From Staphylococcus edaphicus (GTDB lineage: Bacteria; Bacillota; Bacilli; Staphylococcales; Staphylococcaceae): 64,000 nucleotides of DNA. The stretch spans positions 1 through 64,000 of the forward strand of contig NZ_MRZN01000012.1 of assembly GCF_002614725.1 (NCBI RefSeq), given 5' to 3'. The notes beneath the pieces were generated by a model. The model had not been told where the DNA came from. It did no database searches and saw nothing but the letters and a program-made list of their open reading frames with translations. Made by a program: the position numbers and the translations under genes. Shown piece after piece: positions 8,037 through 17,147 of the stretch (the first letter of the stretch is position 1; each line of letters starts with the position of its first letter).

Positions 8037-9278
8037 ATGAATCATTCGAATGCTATTTTAGGCATGCCTCGTCAAATTATATGGGGGTATATCGGTATCA
8101 TCATCTTTATGATGGGTGATGGGTTAGAAATTGGGTGGCTAAGTCCCTGGCTACATGGGCACGGCTTCTCAGTTCAAGAAACTAGTTTACTATTCTCTGC
8201 ATACGGTGTTGCCGTAGCAGTCGCAAGTTGGCTCAGTGGCGTGTTTGCCGAAGCACTTGGCGGCAAACGCACAATGATGTTAGGGTTAGGCTTCTATATC
8301 ATTGGTACCATTTGTTTTGTAGGGTTTGCAATTCCTTCACAAAATCTTGCACTCATGTTGCCTGCTTACGCTTTAAGAGGTTTAGGCTATCCATTATTTG
8401 CTTATTCTTTCTTAGTATGGATTTCTTACCGTTCAGAACAAAAGTCGCTTGGTGCTGCTGTGGGCTGGTTCTGGTTTGTATTTACAGGTGGCTTAAATGT
8501 ATTAGGTGCGCTTTATTCTATTTGGGCAATCGAACACTTAGGACATATCAATACGCTATGGAGTTCACTATTCTGGGTCGTTCTTGGTGGTTTCTTCACT
8601 CTAGTGTTAAACAAAGACACGTTACCATCCAACCAAGGTAGTTCAAAGGAAAAGCTAAAAGAAATACTTAAAGGCTTTACAATTATGAATGACGAACCGA
8701 AAGTATTATTAGGCGGCATCGTGCGTGTCATTAATACAACAGCACAGTTTGCTTTTCCTGTCTTTTTACCAATATATCTTTCTTCATTTGGCATACCAAC
8801 ATCGAAATGGCTGGCTGTGTGGTCAACGATATTCGTTGGTAACATCATCTTTAACTTAATCTTCGGGATTGTTGGAGATAAGATTGGTTGGCGTAACACA
8901 GTGATGTACTTCGGTGGTATTGGAAGTGGCATCTCAGTCCTATTAATGGGTTATGTGCCTATTTGGACTGATGGTAACATCGTTCTTTTAACTATTGTAG
9001 GTTTCAGTTGGGGCGCCTTTATCGCTGCCTATGTACCATTATCCGCACTCATACCATCACTGGTTAAACAAGATAAAGGGGCAGCCTTATCTGTACTTAA
9101 TTTAGGTGCTGGTTTGCCCGTATTTGTCGGACCTATGATTGTTTATCTATTCATTGGTAGCATACAAGCTATAGGCGTAATTTGGGTACTCGCGATACTA
9201 TACTTTATTAGTACGATACTCACTTATTTTATTAAAATGCCTAAGCACATGCAAAATGGTGAGTATGAAACAACGTAA
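8037..9278 (+). CDS. MFS transporter, probable polyol permease
   Basis: A 12-segment major facilitator of 413 residues. It has the MFS loop between TM2 and TM3 (EALGGKRTMM near residue 80) and the matching second-half loop (GDKIGWRNT near residue 282). It starts 26 bp after the dehydrogenase gene, preceded by aaaggtgg. Its position between a polyol-phosphate-type dehydrogenase and a DeoR regulator indicates uptake of a pentitol such as ribitol or arabitol; the exact substrate cannot be read from the sequence. Confidence 0.85.
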   Translation: MNHSNAILGMPRQIIWGYIGIIIFMMGDGLEIGWLSPWLHGHGFSVQETSLLFSAYGVAVAVASWLSGVFAEALGGKRTMMLGLGFYIIGTICFVGFAIPSQNLALMLPAYALRGLGYPLFAYSFLVWISYRSEQKSLGAAVGWFWFVFTGGLNVLGALYSIWAIEHLGHINTLWSSLFWVVLGGFFTLVLNKDTLPSNQGSSKEKLKEILKGFTIMNDEPKVLLGGIVRVINTTAQFAFPVFLPIYLSSFGIPTSKWLAVWSTIFVGNIIFNLIFGIVGDKIGWRNTVMYFGGIGSGISVLLMGYVPIWTDGNIVLLTIVGFSWGAFIAAYVPLSALIPSLVKQDKGAALSVLNLGAGLPVFVGPMIVYLFIGSIQAIGVIWVLAILYFISTILTYFIKMPKHMQNGEYETT

Positions 9279-9318
9279 ATTCTTGTGATAGCTGATCATA
9301 CTTTAGGAGGTGTCGCCA

Positions 9319-10098
9319 GTGTTACCAGCTGAACGCGAACATTTGATTATTACTTTTTTGAAAACAAATAAAAAAGCAACGATTCATGATTTAGCAATCG
9401 AATTCAAAGTCCATGAAGCTACCATTCGTCGAGATTTAAATAAATTAGAACAATTCAACCAAATCAAACGGACGCATGGTGGGGTCGTTTTAAATGATTC
9501 AGAAGTCTGGGATGAATTAAATTTTGATGATCGTGAATCCAGTTACTATTATGAAAAATTAGCAATTGGTCATCAAGCAGCTGAATTTGTAGAAAATGGC
9601 GACACGTTGTTTATCGATTCGGGATCGACGACGATACACTTTGCTCGTGCACTAACGCAAAAGAACAATTTAACCATTATTACAAATGATATTCATATTG
9701 CTTCTATTTTAAAATCCACCTCCAATCAAGTCATTGTTACAGGAGGTATCTTATATAAAGATAATTATTTATTAAACGGTATGATTACGAACGATACATT
9801 GAAATTATTTAACCCTTCAAAATTATTTTTAGCAACACCTGCCCTTGATTTAGAAAAAGGAGTTACACATTTTAATGAAACACTTACTTCTACAAAAATT
9901 CAAATGGTCAACCAAGCTAAACAAATATACGTGCTAACTGATAGTTCTAAATTGGATAAAGTGTCACTTTACAATGTGTGTCCAACACACCGAATAGATA
10001 CATTAATCACTGATCATACCAATCACAAAATTAACTGGACATCTTATGAAACTAAGTTAAATCATTTAGTTACAGTCGATACAAATATCTGTCACTAG
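9319..10098 (+). CDS. DeoR-family transcriptional regulator of the polyol module
   Basis: A sugar-phosphate-responsive repressor of 259 residues. The N-terminal winged helix carries the DeoR pattern (ATIHDLAIEF followed by EATIRRDLNKLE), and the C-terminal DeoRC sensor domain contains GDTLFIDSGSTT. A GTG at 9319 is chosen, eight bases after the strong site aggagg (9305-9310); a GTG at 9310 overlaps that site. It is the last gene of the dehydrogenase-permease transcript and probably controls the araB/dehydrogenase divergent region in response to a phosphorylated pentitol or pentulose. Confidence 0.9.
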   Translation: MLPAEREHLIITFLKTNKKATIHDLAIEFKVHEATIRRDLNKLEQFNQIKRTHGGVVLNDSEVWDELNFDDRESSYYYEKLAIGHQAAEFVENGDTLFIDSGSTTIHFARALTQKNNLTIITNDIHIASILKSTSNQVIVTGGILYKDNYLLNGMITNDTLKLFNPSKLFLATPALDLEKGVTHFNETLTSTKIQMVNQAKQIYVLTDSSKLDKVSLYNVCPTHRIDTLITDHTNHKINWTSYETKLNHLVTVDTNICH

Positions 10099-10116
10099 TT
10101 TAAACGTGAATTACAA

Positions 10117-10155
10117 AACGGGTTTTCATCAAACTGATGAGAACCCGTTGTTTTT
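10117..10155. terminator. Bidirectional terminator between deoR and uxuB
   Basis: A 15-bp stem (10117-10131 with 10135-10149) has T-rich sequence on the plus side and A-rich sequence on the other. It can therefore end both the DeoR transcript and the convergent uxu operon. Confidence 0.9.
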
Positions 10156-10187
10156 GTATATTGTACAATGTTTATTCATCCTGTCTA

Positions 10188-11009
10188 TTAAACACCAGAA
10201 TATGATGAAAATCCACCATCTATCGGAACAACAATACCTGTGACAAAACCACTCATGTTATAATCCATCAACCAATAGAGTGTTCCTAAAATATCCTCCG
10301 GTTCACCAAAGCGATTCATTGGTGTTTGAGAAAGAATTTTTGCAGCACGTTCAGAATACGAACCATCTTCATTCCTTAACAGTGCTTTATTTTGCTTCGT
10401 TTCAAAGAATCCAGGTGCAATGGCATTTACACGAATATGACCTGCAAAATAAGTACTTAACCATTGCGTAAAGTTACTAACTGAAGCTTTCGCACCACTG
10501 TATGCTGGTATTTTCGTTAATGGTGTAAAAGCATTCATCGAAGAAATGTTAATGATGGTACCATCTGCACTTTCAACAACGTCTTTACCAAATACTTGAG
10601 ATGGTAAGAAGGTACCCGTATAGTTCAGTTTAAATACTTGGTCTACACCTTCTTCAGTCAAATCAAAAAATGTCTTGTCACTTGTTACATCATACATCTC
10701 ATCATCTGTCGTAGCATTCGGATTATTGCCCCCCGCACAATTGATAAGTACAGCAATTCTGCCAAACTTATTATTATATGTTTGTTTCGCTTTTATTAAA
10801 GTATTCTTGTCTAACACATCTGCCATTAAACCAACCGTTTGTTCTCTATCTGTATCAACTTCATCTTGCAGTTCAATGATTTTATCTTCCTGACGCCCTA
10901 AAATACCGACATTTGCACCTTTTTTAACTAGTGCTTTGGCGAATGTTGCACCAATTACGCCCGTCGCACCGGTAATAATGACGTTAACTCCCTTAAATTG
11001 TGTAGACAT
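10188..11009 (-). CDS. uxuB: D-mannonate oxidoreductase (fructuronate reductase), SDR type
   Basis: A classical short-chain dehydrogenase of 273 residues that reduces D-fructuronate to D-mannonate with NADH. The cofactor loop TGATGVIG is at residues 13-20, NCAGG is near residue 90, and the YxxxK dyad is in AYSGAKAS. It resembles the Bacillus SDR-type UxuB (YjmF), not the larger E. coli enzyme. It is the last gene of uxaC-uxuA-uxuB and overlaps the uxuA stop by one base (TAATG), a sign of translational coupling. Confidence 0.9.
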   Translation of the reverse strand: MSTQFKGVNVIITGATGVIGATFAKALVKKGANVGILGRQEDKIIELQDEVDTDREQTVGLMADVLDKNTLIKAKQTYNNKFGRIAVLINCAGGNNPNATTDDEMYDVTSDKTFFDLTEEGVDQVFKLNYTGTFLPSQVFGKDVVESADGTIINISSMNAFTPLTKIPAYSGAKASVSNFTQWLSTYFAGHIRVNAIAPGFFETKQNKALLRNEDGSYSERAAKILSQTPMNRFGEPEDILGTLYWLMDYNMSGFVTGIVVPIDGGFSSYSGV

Positions 11010-12040
11010 TATTTACTCATCCCTTCTATTAAGCCATTGATATAGGTTGCACCTAATGCTCTATCAAACAGACCGTAGCCAGCTTTACCCGTTTCACCCC
11101 AAACCATTCGTCCATGGTCTGGTCTAATGGTACCTTGAAAGTCGATATCTTTTAAAGCTTCGACAACTGCTTTCATATCTACCGAACCATTTTTAGATAA
11201 ATGCCCCGTCTCTACGAATGAAAATGCATCTAAACGTTTCACATTACGCATATGCACAAAATGGATATGGTCTCCAAATTCACGAATCAAAGCTGGTAAA
11301 TTATTCTCAGCTGATGAGCCAAGTGACCCCGTGCAGAAACAAATGCCATTCTGTTTACTATCATTGATAGCTAATAATTGTTTATAACTGTTTCTATTTT
11401 TAATGATACGTGGAATACCAAAAATAGACCATGGCGGATCATCTGGGTGTATCGCAAGATCAATGTCATGTTCGATTGCAGTAGGTAACACAGCATCTAA
11501 GAAATACTTTAAGTTGTCCCATAATTGTTCATCAGACATGTCACGATAAGTGGTGATTAAGTGATTCATTTCTTCCCTTGAATAACTTTCATCCCAACCT
11601 GGTAAATTTAAATCTGTCGTTAATGGATCAATATTTTTTAATTGATCATGTTTATAAATAAGCGTATTGGAGCCATCTTCTAATTCGTAATCTAATTGTG
11701 AGCGTGTCCAGTCAAATACAGGCATAAAATTATATGTCACTGTTTTAATACCATTTGCCGCTAAGTTGATTAATGAAGTTTTATAATTTTCAATTAAAAC
11801 ATCACGTTTTTCTGTACCCATTTTAATTTCTTCACTGACAGGTAAACTTTCAACGACTTCAAACTTCAATCCTTCCGCTTCAATGGATTGTTTCAACTGC
11901 GAAATCCTTTCTGATGTCCATACTTCTCCAACCGGCACATCATAAATTGCCGTAACAATTTGCTTCATATCAGGAATCTGTTTAATATGTCTTAAAGTCA
12001 CCGGATCATCTTGACCATACCATCGAAATGATAATTCCAT
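11009..12040 (-). CDS. uxuA: Mannonate dehydratase
   Basis: Converts D-mannonate to 2-keto-3-deoxy-D-gluconate (KDG). At 343 residues it shows the family N-terminus (FRWYGQDDPV), the central metal-site motif HPDDPPW and the motifs FCTGSLG and RPDHGRM. It lies 2 bp after uxaC and overlaps uxuB, so the three genes are one transcript. Its KDG product is the substrate of the kdgK gene just upstream. Confidence 0.95.
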   Translation of the reverse strand: MELSFRWYGQDDPVTLRHIKQIPDMKQIVTAIYDVPVGEVWTSERISQLKQSIEAEGLKFEVVESLPVSEEIKMGTEKRDVLIENYKTSLINLAANGIKTVTYNFMPVFDWTRSQLDYELEDGSNTLIYKHDQLKNIDPLTTDLNLPGWDESYSREEMNHLITTYRDMSDEQLWDNLKYFLDAVLPTAIEHDIDLAIHPDDPPWSIFGIPRIIKNRNSYKQLLAINDSKQNGICFCTGSLGSSAENNLPALIREFGDHIHFVHMRNVKRLDAFSFVETGHLSKNGSVDMKAVVEALKDIDFQGTIRPDHGRMVWGETGKAGYGLFDRALGATYINGLIEGMSK

Positions 12041-12042
12041 AA

Positions 12043-13449
12043 TTATACCTCCTTAACGCCATCTATTTTAAATAACCGAACTGCATTGTTGTAACAAATA
12101 TCTTTCACCATTTGATTCATTGTTGATTCTGATAATGCAATTTCCCCTTTTTCAATCTTATCACCTAAGAAATTACATAATATTCTTCTAAAATACTCAT
12201 GGCGCGTATAAGAAATCATGCTACGCGAATCTGTTAGCATACCAACAAATTTAGCTAATAAGCCTACATTGGCATAGTCTACTAGATGTTGTTCCATGCC
12301 TTCTTTCGTATCATTAAACCACCACGCAGCACCTAATTGCACTTTGTGCTCACTATTCGAAAAGTTGCCTGCAGTTGCTTGAACCATTAAATGATCATTC
12401 CCATTATTTGGATAAATAATTGTGTCTGAAAGTGCTTGATGCTGTTCAAGATGGTCTAACATAGCATTGAGTGATTTCGCACTTAATGGTTCTCCTACGC
12501 TATCAAATCCACTATCCGTGCCAACTCTTTCATACATTCTAGTATTATTATTTCTAGTTGGTCCTAGGTGGAATTGAACAACCCATTTTAATTCATGATA
12601 GACTTTGCTTATTTCTGTTAATATATAGCCCGCTAATTCATATTGTTCTGTTTCCGAAACGTTCTCACCATTGATTAGTGCTGTGTATATTGCGTGCGCT
12701 TCTTCAGAAGAAGCGGTCATGAGTGGCGTTTTTTCAAAACTTTGATCTGAGCTTCTAGCGCCTTGACGATCAAAATAATGAATACGTGCTTTAAGCGCTT
12801 CAATGTAACTATTTAAATCACGGATATCACAATCTGTAGATTGATCTAATTGTGCAATCTTTTCTTGTATAGTTGCGCTACTTAAAAATACATAACTATC
12901 CGGTCTGAATGTAGGGATAACTTTGAATGTCACGTTTTTATCTTCATTTAATAATCTATGATATGCTAAATCATCGCAAGGATCATCCGTTGTACAAACA
13001 ACTTTCACATTACTTTGTTTAATTAGGTTTTGTGGTGTATGGGATGACTTCGCTAACTTGCGATTTAATGATTTATAAAGCTTTTTAATATTCACTTTAT
13101 CTAAATCAGTATCTTCATTGAAGTAGCGTTTTAATTCAAGCGAACACCAGTGGTACATCGGGTTAACTATAGAATAAGGTACCATATGCATAAATGCTTT
13201 GAATTTATCATAGTCTTCTGCATCACCAGTAATATAGTCTTCTTCAATACCAAATGCTCTCATTAATCGCCATTTATAGTGGTCACCCGCTAGCCATAAT
13301 TGTGTGATATTATCATAGTTTTTATTTTCATAAATTTCTTTGGGATCTAGATGGCAATGAAAATCATAAATGGGTAAGTCTTTCGCCTTTTGATATAACT
13401 TAACTGCCGTTTTATTATTTAGTAAAAAATCGTCTTTAATTAATGTCAT
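12043..13449 (-). CDS. uxaC: Uronate isomerase
   Basis: Isomerises D-glucuronate to D-fructuronate (and galacturonate to tagaturonate). It is an amidohydrolase-fold enzyme of 468 residues with the N-terminal motif FHCHLDPKEIY (residues 30-40) and the C-terminal region MLTDSRSMISYTRHEYFRR. It is the first gene of the uxu operon, with aaagggg before its ATG. No tagaturonate reductase or altronate dehydratase is present in the window, so the pathway as seen handles glucuronate. Confidence 0.96.
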   Translation of the reverse strand: MTLIKDDFLLNNKTAVKLYQKAKDLPIYDFHCHLDPKEIYENKNYDNITQLWLAGDHYKWRLMRAFGIEEDYITGDAEDYDKFKAFMHMVPYSIVNPMYHWCSLELKRYFNEDTDLDKVNIKKLYKSLNRKLAKSSHTPQNLIKQSNVKVVCTTDDPCDDLAYHRLLNEDKNVTFKVIPTFRPDSYVFLSSATIQEKIAQLDQSTDCDIRDLNSYIEALKARIHYFDRQGARSSDQSFEKTPLMTASSEEAHAIYTALINGENVSETEQYELAGYILTEISKVYHELKWVVQFHLGPTRNNNTRMYERVGTDSGFDSVGEPLSAKSLNAMLDHLEQHQALSDTIIYPNNGNDHLMVQATAGNFSNSEHKVQLGAAWWFNDTKEGMEQHLVDYANVGLLAKFVGMLTDSRSMISYTRHEYFRRILCNFLGDKIEKGEIALSESTMNQMVKDICYNNAVRLFKIDGVKEV

Positions 13450-13571
13450 TATTTTTGCCCCTTTTCTCTAAATATTTAGCTTGCCCAGTTAAATATTTAA
13501 AATTTCATATCAACCGCCTGATACTAAAAGTCATCCTGCCATCAGTTGACCACATGATTGACAACATCATT

Positions 13572-13609
13572 GAATACGCTTACATAGAAAGGATTTAAAA
13601 TCTGTCAAT
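13572..13609 (-). promoter_or_regulatory. uxaC operon promoter with cre site
   Basis: On the minus strand a perfect -35 TTGACA (plus 13604-13609) and a -10-like TATGTA (13582-13587) are 16 bp apart. A cre-like sequence with one mismatch (13572-13585) overlaps the -10 box. The promoter lies about 120 bp before uxaC, leaving a leader in which I see no obvious riboswitch. Confidence 0.7.
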
Positions 13610-13630
13610 CTATACATAGAAATTCTACGT

Positions 13631-14602
13631 TTAACGCTTTAATTCTCCGAAGTGAGAAGCTAATTTGAATACGTCACTTTCATCTACTGCTAATGCATCT
13701 TCATTCGTTGTATGTTGCAATACTGAACATTTCGTTGCAAAATCAATAGTTTCTTTCAGTTGCCATTGGTTTATCAAACCATGTAAAACACCAGCCATAA
13801 ATGCATCGCCAGCCCCTATACGATTGAGTACAGCATACTGATATGCCTCACTTTCTAAATAACCTTGTTCAGATAACGCAATACCTTGTAACGTACTTTG
13901 CTCAATATCTCTGTTACTCGATGCCATGAGCGGTATGTGATATTGCCTTTGAAGTGTTTCAGCGCAAGTCTTTATATCATCACTTTCAGTATTAGTTTCA
14001 AGTAAATGGGTTGCATCTTTCTTCCCAAAGAACAACACATCCACTAATGGTAAGATTGATTGAATGATCGGTACTGCAACTGCTTTCGACCATAAATTGG
14101 CTCTAAAATTAATATCAAAGACAATATATGCCCCTTGTGATTTAAGCCCTTTTAGGATCTCTACGATTTGTTCACGAATCGTTTCATTGATGGCTAATGT
14201 AATACCGGTTAATACAACATAGTCACCCTTTTTAATCGGCACATCATTAATTACAACATGCCCTACTTCAGCAAAAGACGAATGTTCACGATCATAGATG
14301 ACCTTGCCACTACGAAAGCCGAAGCTTTCTTCCATGTAATACGTACCCATTCGTCCGTCTACTTGGTGTATTAAACTTGTTCCAACGCGCGATTGATACA
14401 TCTGTTGCAACGCTAATTGCCCCAAAGCATGATGCGGCAAGACGGTTAACATCTCCGTACCATGACCAAACTGTGCTAATGTCACAAGTGCATTCAATTC
14501 CGCCCCACCGACATTAACCCTCAATGCATCCGTATCTTTAAGCTGTTTATAGTTAGGCGGCGTATAGCGTAGTAAGACTTCGCCAAATCCATATACCGTC
14601 AT
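13631..14602 (-). CDS. kdgK: 2-dehydro-3-deoxygluconokinase (KDG kinase)
   Basis: A PfkB-family kinase of 323 residues that phosphorylates KDG to KDPG. The first PfkB signature (VNVGGAELNALV) is near residue 30, and the second (NRIGAGDAFMAGVLHG), with the catalytic Asp, is near residue 262. It starts 3 bp after kdgA, with gagggat as ribosome-binding site. The kdgA-kdgK transcript complements the uxaC-uxuA-uxuB transcript. Confidence 0.94.
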   Translation of the reverse strand: MTVYGFGEVLLRYTPPNYKQLKDTDALRVNVGGAELNALVTLAQFGHGTEMLTVLPHHALGQLALQQMYQSRVGTSLIHQVDGRMGTYYMEESFGFRSGKVIYDREHSSFAEVGHVVINDVPIKKGDYVVLTGITLAINETIREQIVEILKGLKSQGAYIVFDINFRANLWSKAVAVPIIQSILPLVDVLFFGKKDATHLLETNTESDDIKTCAETLQRQYHIPLMASSNRDIEQSTLQGIALSEQGYLESEAYQYAVLNRIGAGDAFMAGVLHGLINQWQLKETIDFATKCSVLQHTTNEDALAVDESDVFKLASHFGELKR

Positions 14603-14605
14603 AAA

Positions 14606-15223
14606 TTATCCCTCGCTTTTTAATTCTGCTACGTATTGCTCTAATGCCGCTTTACCTTGTTGTTGATAAATTTTAGTAATCTCACTTCCGATACCTACTG
14701 CAAAGCTACCTGCGTCTAGCCAGTCTTTTTGATTATCTTTGCCAATGCCACCAGTAGGAACAATTTCAATTTGTGGCAATGGTCCTTTAAAATCTTTAAT
14801 TGCTTTTGGTGAAAACTGTGTTGCTGGGAATAACTTCAATAATTTACAACCATAGCGCAATGACTCAACCATTTCTTTTACTGTCATACATCCTGGAATA
14901 TATGGCACATCATAAAGATTTGCGATTTTAGCCGTCTCTTTATCAAAAGATGGACTCACAATAAATTTCGCACCGTTTAAAATAGCTGTGCGCGCTGACA
15001 CACTATCTAATACAGTGCCTGCACCAATTAATGCGTCTTCTCGTTTTGCTAAGTCGCTAATAATGTCAATAGCCTGTGGTGTCGTTAACGTTACTTCAAT
15101 AATATGAAGGCCTTTATCAATAATCGTATTAGCAATATCCAAAAATGATTGTGCATCGTCTGTACGCATGACGGCGATATGTTGTCCTTGTTGAATTGCT
15201 TTCATTGTCTCTGATGATTTCAT
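14606..15223 (-). CDS. kdgA: 2-dehydro-3-deoxy-phosphogluconate (KDPG) aldolase
   Basis: Splits KDPG into pyruvate and glyceraldehyde 3-phosphate. It is a class I TIM-barrel aldolase of 205 residues with the IGAGTV strand, SPSFD, and the Schiff-base lysine in LLKLFPA, followed by VPTGGI. The ATG at 15223 follows agggagatg; a longer frame to 15286 would run through the promoter and operator. It is the first gene of kdgA-kdgK, divergent from kdgR. Confidence 0.93.
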   Translation of the reverse strand: MKSSETMKAIQQGQHIAVMRTDDAQSFLDIANTIIDKGLHIIEVTLTTPQAIDIISDLAKREDALIGAGTVLDSVSARTAILNGAKFIVSPSFDKETAKIANLYDVPYIPGCMTVKEMVESLRYGCKLLKLFPATQFSPKAIKDFKGPLPQIEIVPTGGIGKDNQKDWLDAGSFAVGIGSEITKIYQQQGKAALEQYVAELKSEG

Positions 15224-15258
15224 CTTGTCATCTCCCTGATAGAAATTTAATTTACCGA

Positions 15259-15278
15259 AAATAACAACGTTGTTATTT
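15259..15278. promoter_or_regulatory. Probable KdgR operator, perfect 20-bp palindrome
   Basis: The bases form a perfect palindrome centred on the CG at 15268/15269, with half-site AAATAACAAC, which is typical of LacI-family operators. On the minus strand it lies between a TTGAAC -35 and a TATTTT -10 of the kdgA promoter. The divergent gene encodes a LacI-type regulator, its likely ligand. A looser inverted repeat (atttaggtt at 15274-15282, aacctaaat at 15329-15337) overlaps its edge. Confidence 0.8.
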
Positions 15279-15291
15279 AGGTTCAAAAAAA

Positions 15292-15320
15292 TATTGTAAC
15301 GCTTGTCTCTATGGTATAAT
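15292..15320 (+). promoter_or_regulatory. kdgR promoter
   Basis: A consensus -10 TATAAT (15315-15320) is preceded 17 bp upstream by a weak -35 (TATTGT, 15292-15297). The kdgR start codon is 40 bp downstream, after aaggag. Confidence 0.65.
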
Positions 15321-15360
15321 TAATTCTAACCTAAATCAATCTATTTCAAGGAGAAATTTT

Positions 15361-16305
15361 ATGGCAGTAACGTTAAAAGATGTTGCCGAAGCCTGTGGCG
15401 TAAGCTATTCCACAGTTAGTAAAGCACTAAAAAATTCCCAACTTGTAAAACCAAATACCAAACAAATGATTCAACAAAAAGCGATTGAAATGAATTATAT
15501 CCCCAATCATTCTGCAAGAGCGCTTGTTTCTAAGAAAAGCGGTACGATTGGATTAATCTGGCCTTCTGTCGATCGTGTAGCCGTAACTCACCTTATCACT
15601 GAGATTAATTTAGCCATAAAATCCTTAGGATATGTCATGTTTGTGTCGATTGATGATGTTGCTGCCGCTTCGAAAAAATTTGTCGAATTTGGCTGTGATG
15701 GTATCGTCATTTTTGATGAAGGAGACAATACGAACTTACCGCCAGAGATTTACAACAATGTCCCCGTCGTAGCATATGGTGTCGATCGCAATGTCCCTTA
15801 TCCAATTGTGAACGTCAATCATGCTGAAGCAATGATTATAGCAATAAGCGAACTACTAGCTAAGGGCATTGACAGCATCGATTACATCGGTGACCTGCAC
15901 ACGAATGACGCGCGTCAAGTAGCTAAAAAAGATGCCATCACCAATTATTGTAAACAACACCATATTAACTATCGCATGATAGATTCTCGAGGGTTAAATG
16001 CTATTGATGCAGAAGCATCAGTTAAACATTTTCTTCAAAGCGCATCACTGTCATCTGGCGTTATTTGTGGCAGTTACGATATCACTGTAGGTACTATCAA
16101 TGCGATGGGGCCTGACCACCAACCAACCATATACTCTTATGACAATATCCCACAAATTAAAAAAATTGATTATCCTGTACACGCGATTGGTGTCCCTACT
16201 GCACAAATTGCACAACAAGTTGTTACCGTATTAGATAAAGTAATTAAAGGGGAACCTATAGAAGGTACTTATCAACTTCATCCTTCACTGAATCACAATC
16301 GGTAA
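15361..16305 (+). CDS. kdgR: LacI-family regulator, probable KdgR
   Basis: A repressor of 314 residues. The N-terminal LacI helix-turn-helix is complete (TLKDVAEACGVSYSTVSKAL, then the hinge helix near residues 48-57), followed by a periplasmic-binding-protein-like sensor domain. It is divergent from kdgA-kdgK and adjacent to all uronate genes, so it most likely senses KDG or KDPG and represses the pathway. The 20-bp palindrome in the shared promoter region is its probable site. Confidence 0.9.
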   Translation: MAVTLKDVAEACGVSYSTVSKALKNSQLVKPNTKQMIQQKAIEMNYIPNHSARALVSKKSGTIGLIWPSVDRVAVTHLITEINLAIKSLGYVMFVSIDDVAAASKKFVEFGCDGIVIFDEGDNTNLPPEIYNNVPVVAYGVDRNVPYPIVNVNHAEAMIIAISELLAKGIDSIDYIGDLHTNDARQVAKKDAITNYCKQHHINYRMIDSRGLNAIDAEASVKHFLQSASLSSGVICGSYDITVGTINAMGPDHQPTIYSYDNIPQIKKIDYPVHAIGVPTAQIAQQVVTVLDKVIKGEPIEGTYQLHPSLNHNR

Positions 16306-16336
16306 TATATCGTTACTACATGCATAATAAACAAAA

Positions 16337-16380
16337 AGCCCAATACTACATGGACAGTGTAGCGTTGGGCTCATTTGTTT
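16337..16380 (+). terminator. Terminator of kdgR
   Basis: The 14-base arms 16337-16350 and 16358-16371 pair except for a central 2-base mismatch and are followed by T-rich sequence. It lies 30 bp after the kdgR stop codon. Confidence 0.85.
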
Positions 16381-16445
16381 GAGAGATATTTATCTTATCT
16401 AGAGGGTTATTTCATTTTTCTCATCAACTGAAATATAAGTTATTT

Positions 16446-16549
16446 CATGTATTAATATGTTTATTTTCTGGTTCGTTTAAATCTAATAAGTGACCTTCAT
16501 CGATGTGTATATCGTCTAATCGATTTACAACAGTCGTTACACCTATATG
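16446..16549 (-). pseudogene. Possible gene remnant, C-terminal fragment
   Basis: A 33-residue open minus-strand stretch ending in a stop reads HIGVTTVVNRLDDIHIDEGH and continues for a dozen residues. The composition looks coding and not like random AT-rich sequence. There is an in-frame stop just upstream and no start site. I do not recognise the protein family. Confidence 0.3.
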
Positions 16550-16729
16550 CTGTTATTTACATAGTAACCTTACATTTAATACGCAAACTGTCATTATACG
16601 AATGAAAAATTAATATTTGTACACATTATCATGTTAAAGCTTTTTATGAAATATAGTCACCAATTTTGAGCGCTGGTTTTGGGGTTTAAGTTTATAATTG
16701 GGAGAAAACTTAGGTTAATTGGTTTGAAC

Positions 16730-16840
16730 TTATATTTCATACACATCATATTTACAAATATAATCATTGGCATCGATGAGTGCTTTGCATAAGGGGATAC
16801 AAAGCATTATCCATATTGATGCGATCACACCATCTCTGTG
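16730..16840 (-). pseudogene. Possible gene remnant, C-terminal fragment
   Basis: A minus-strand stretch of 36 codons ends PLCKALIDANDYICKYDVYE-I-stop. The ending is protein-like, but an in-frame stop precedes it and no start or ribosome-binding site is present. It could belong to the same lost gene region as the fragment at 16446-16549. Family not recognised. Confidence 0.25.
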
Positions 16841-17147
16841 TCATACGGCATCACCTAATTCATTCTATTCCTTCAGACTCCCTTAGTATCTTCATAAGTT
16901 ATGAGTTCTGATTAGAATAACGTATATTTTAAAACTGTTGTATCTAAGTTGTTCAACGAAATTAATACATCGCGAAACACTTATTTAAAAGCATTTGTCT
17001 GCTTAATTAATCAGTACTCATAACCCTCTACAACCCTTATTATAATACTCAACCTCCTATGATTAAAATACATAGTTGGAATATTAAATATTCCATTACG
17101 GAATACTTTGTCATGGAAATATACCCTACCTATTTCACGAAATGATA

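Larger units (their letters stand above)
16381..17147. other. Long non-coding stretch with decayed coding remnants
   Basis: About 770 bp without an intact gene. Two short minus-strand frames look like gene fragments (listed separately). The rest is AT-rich with no clear promoter, riboswitch or repeat. It may mark an old deletion between the uronate genes and the LysR/beta-lactamase genes. Confidence 0.5.
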
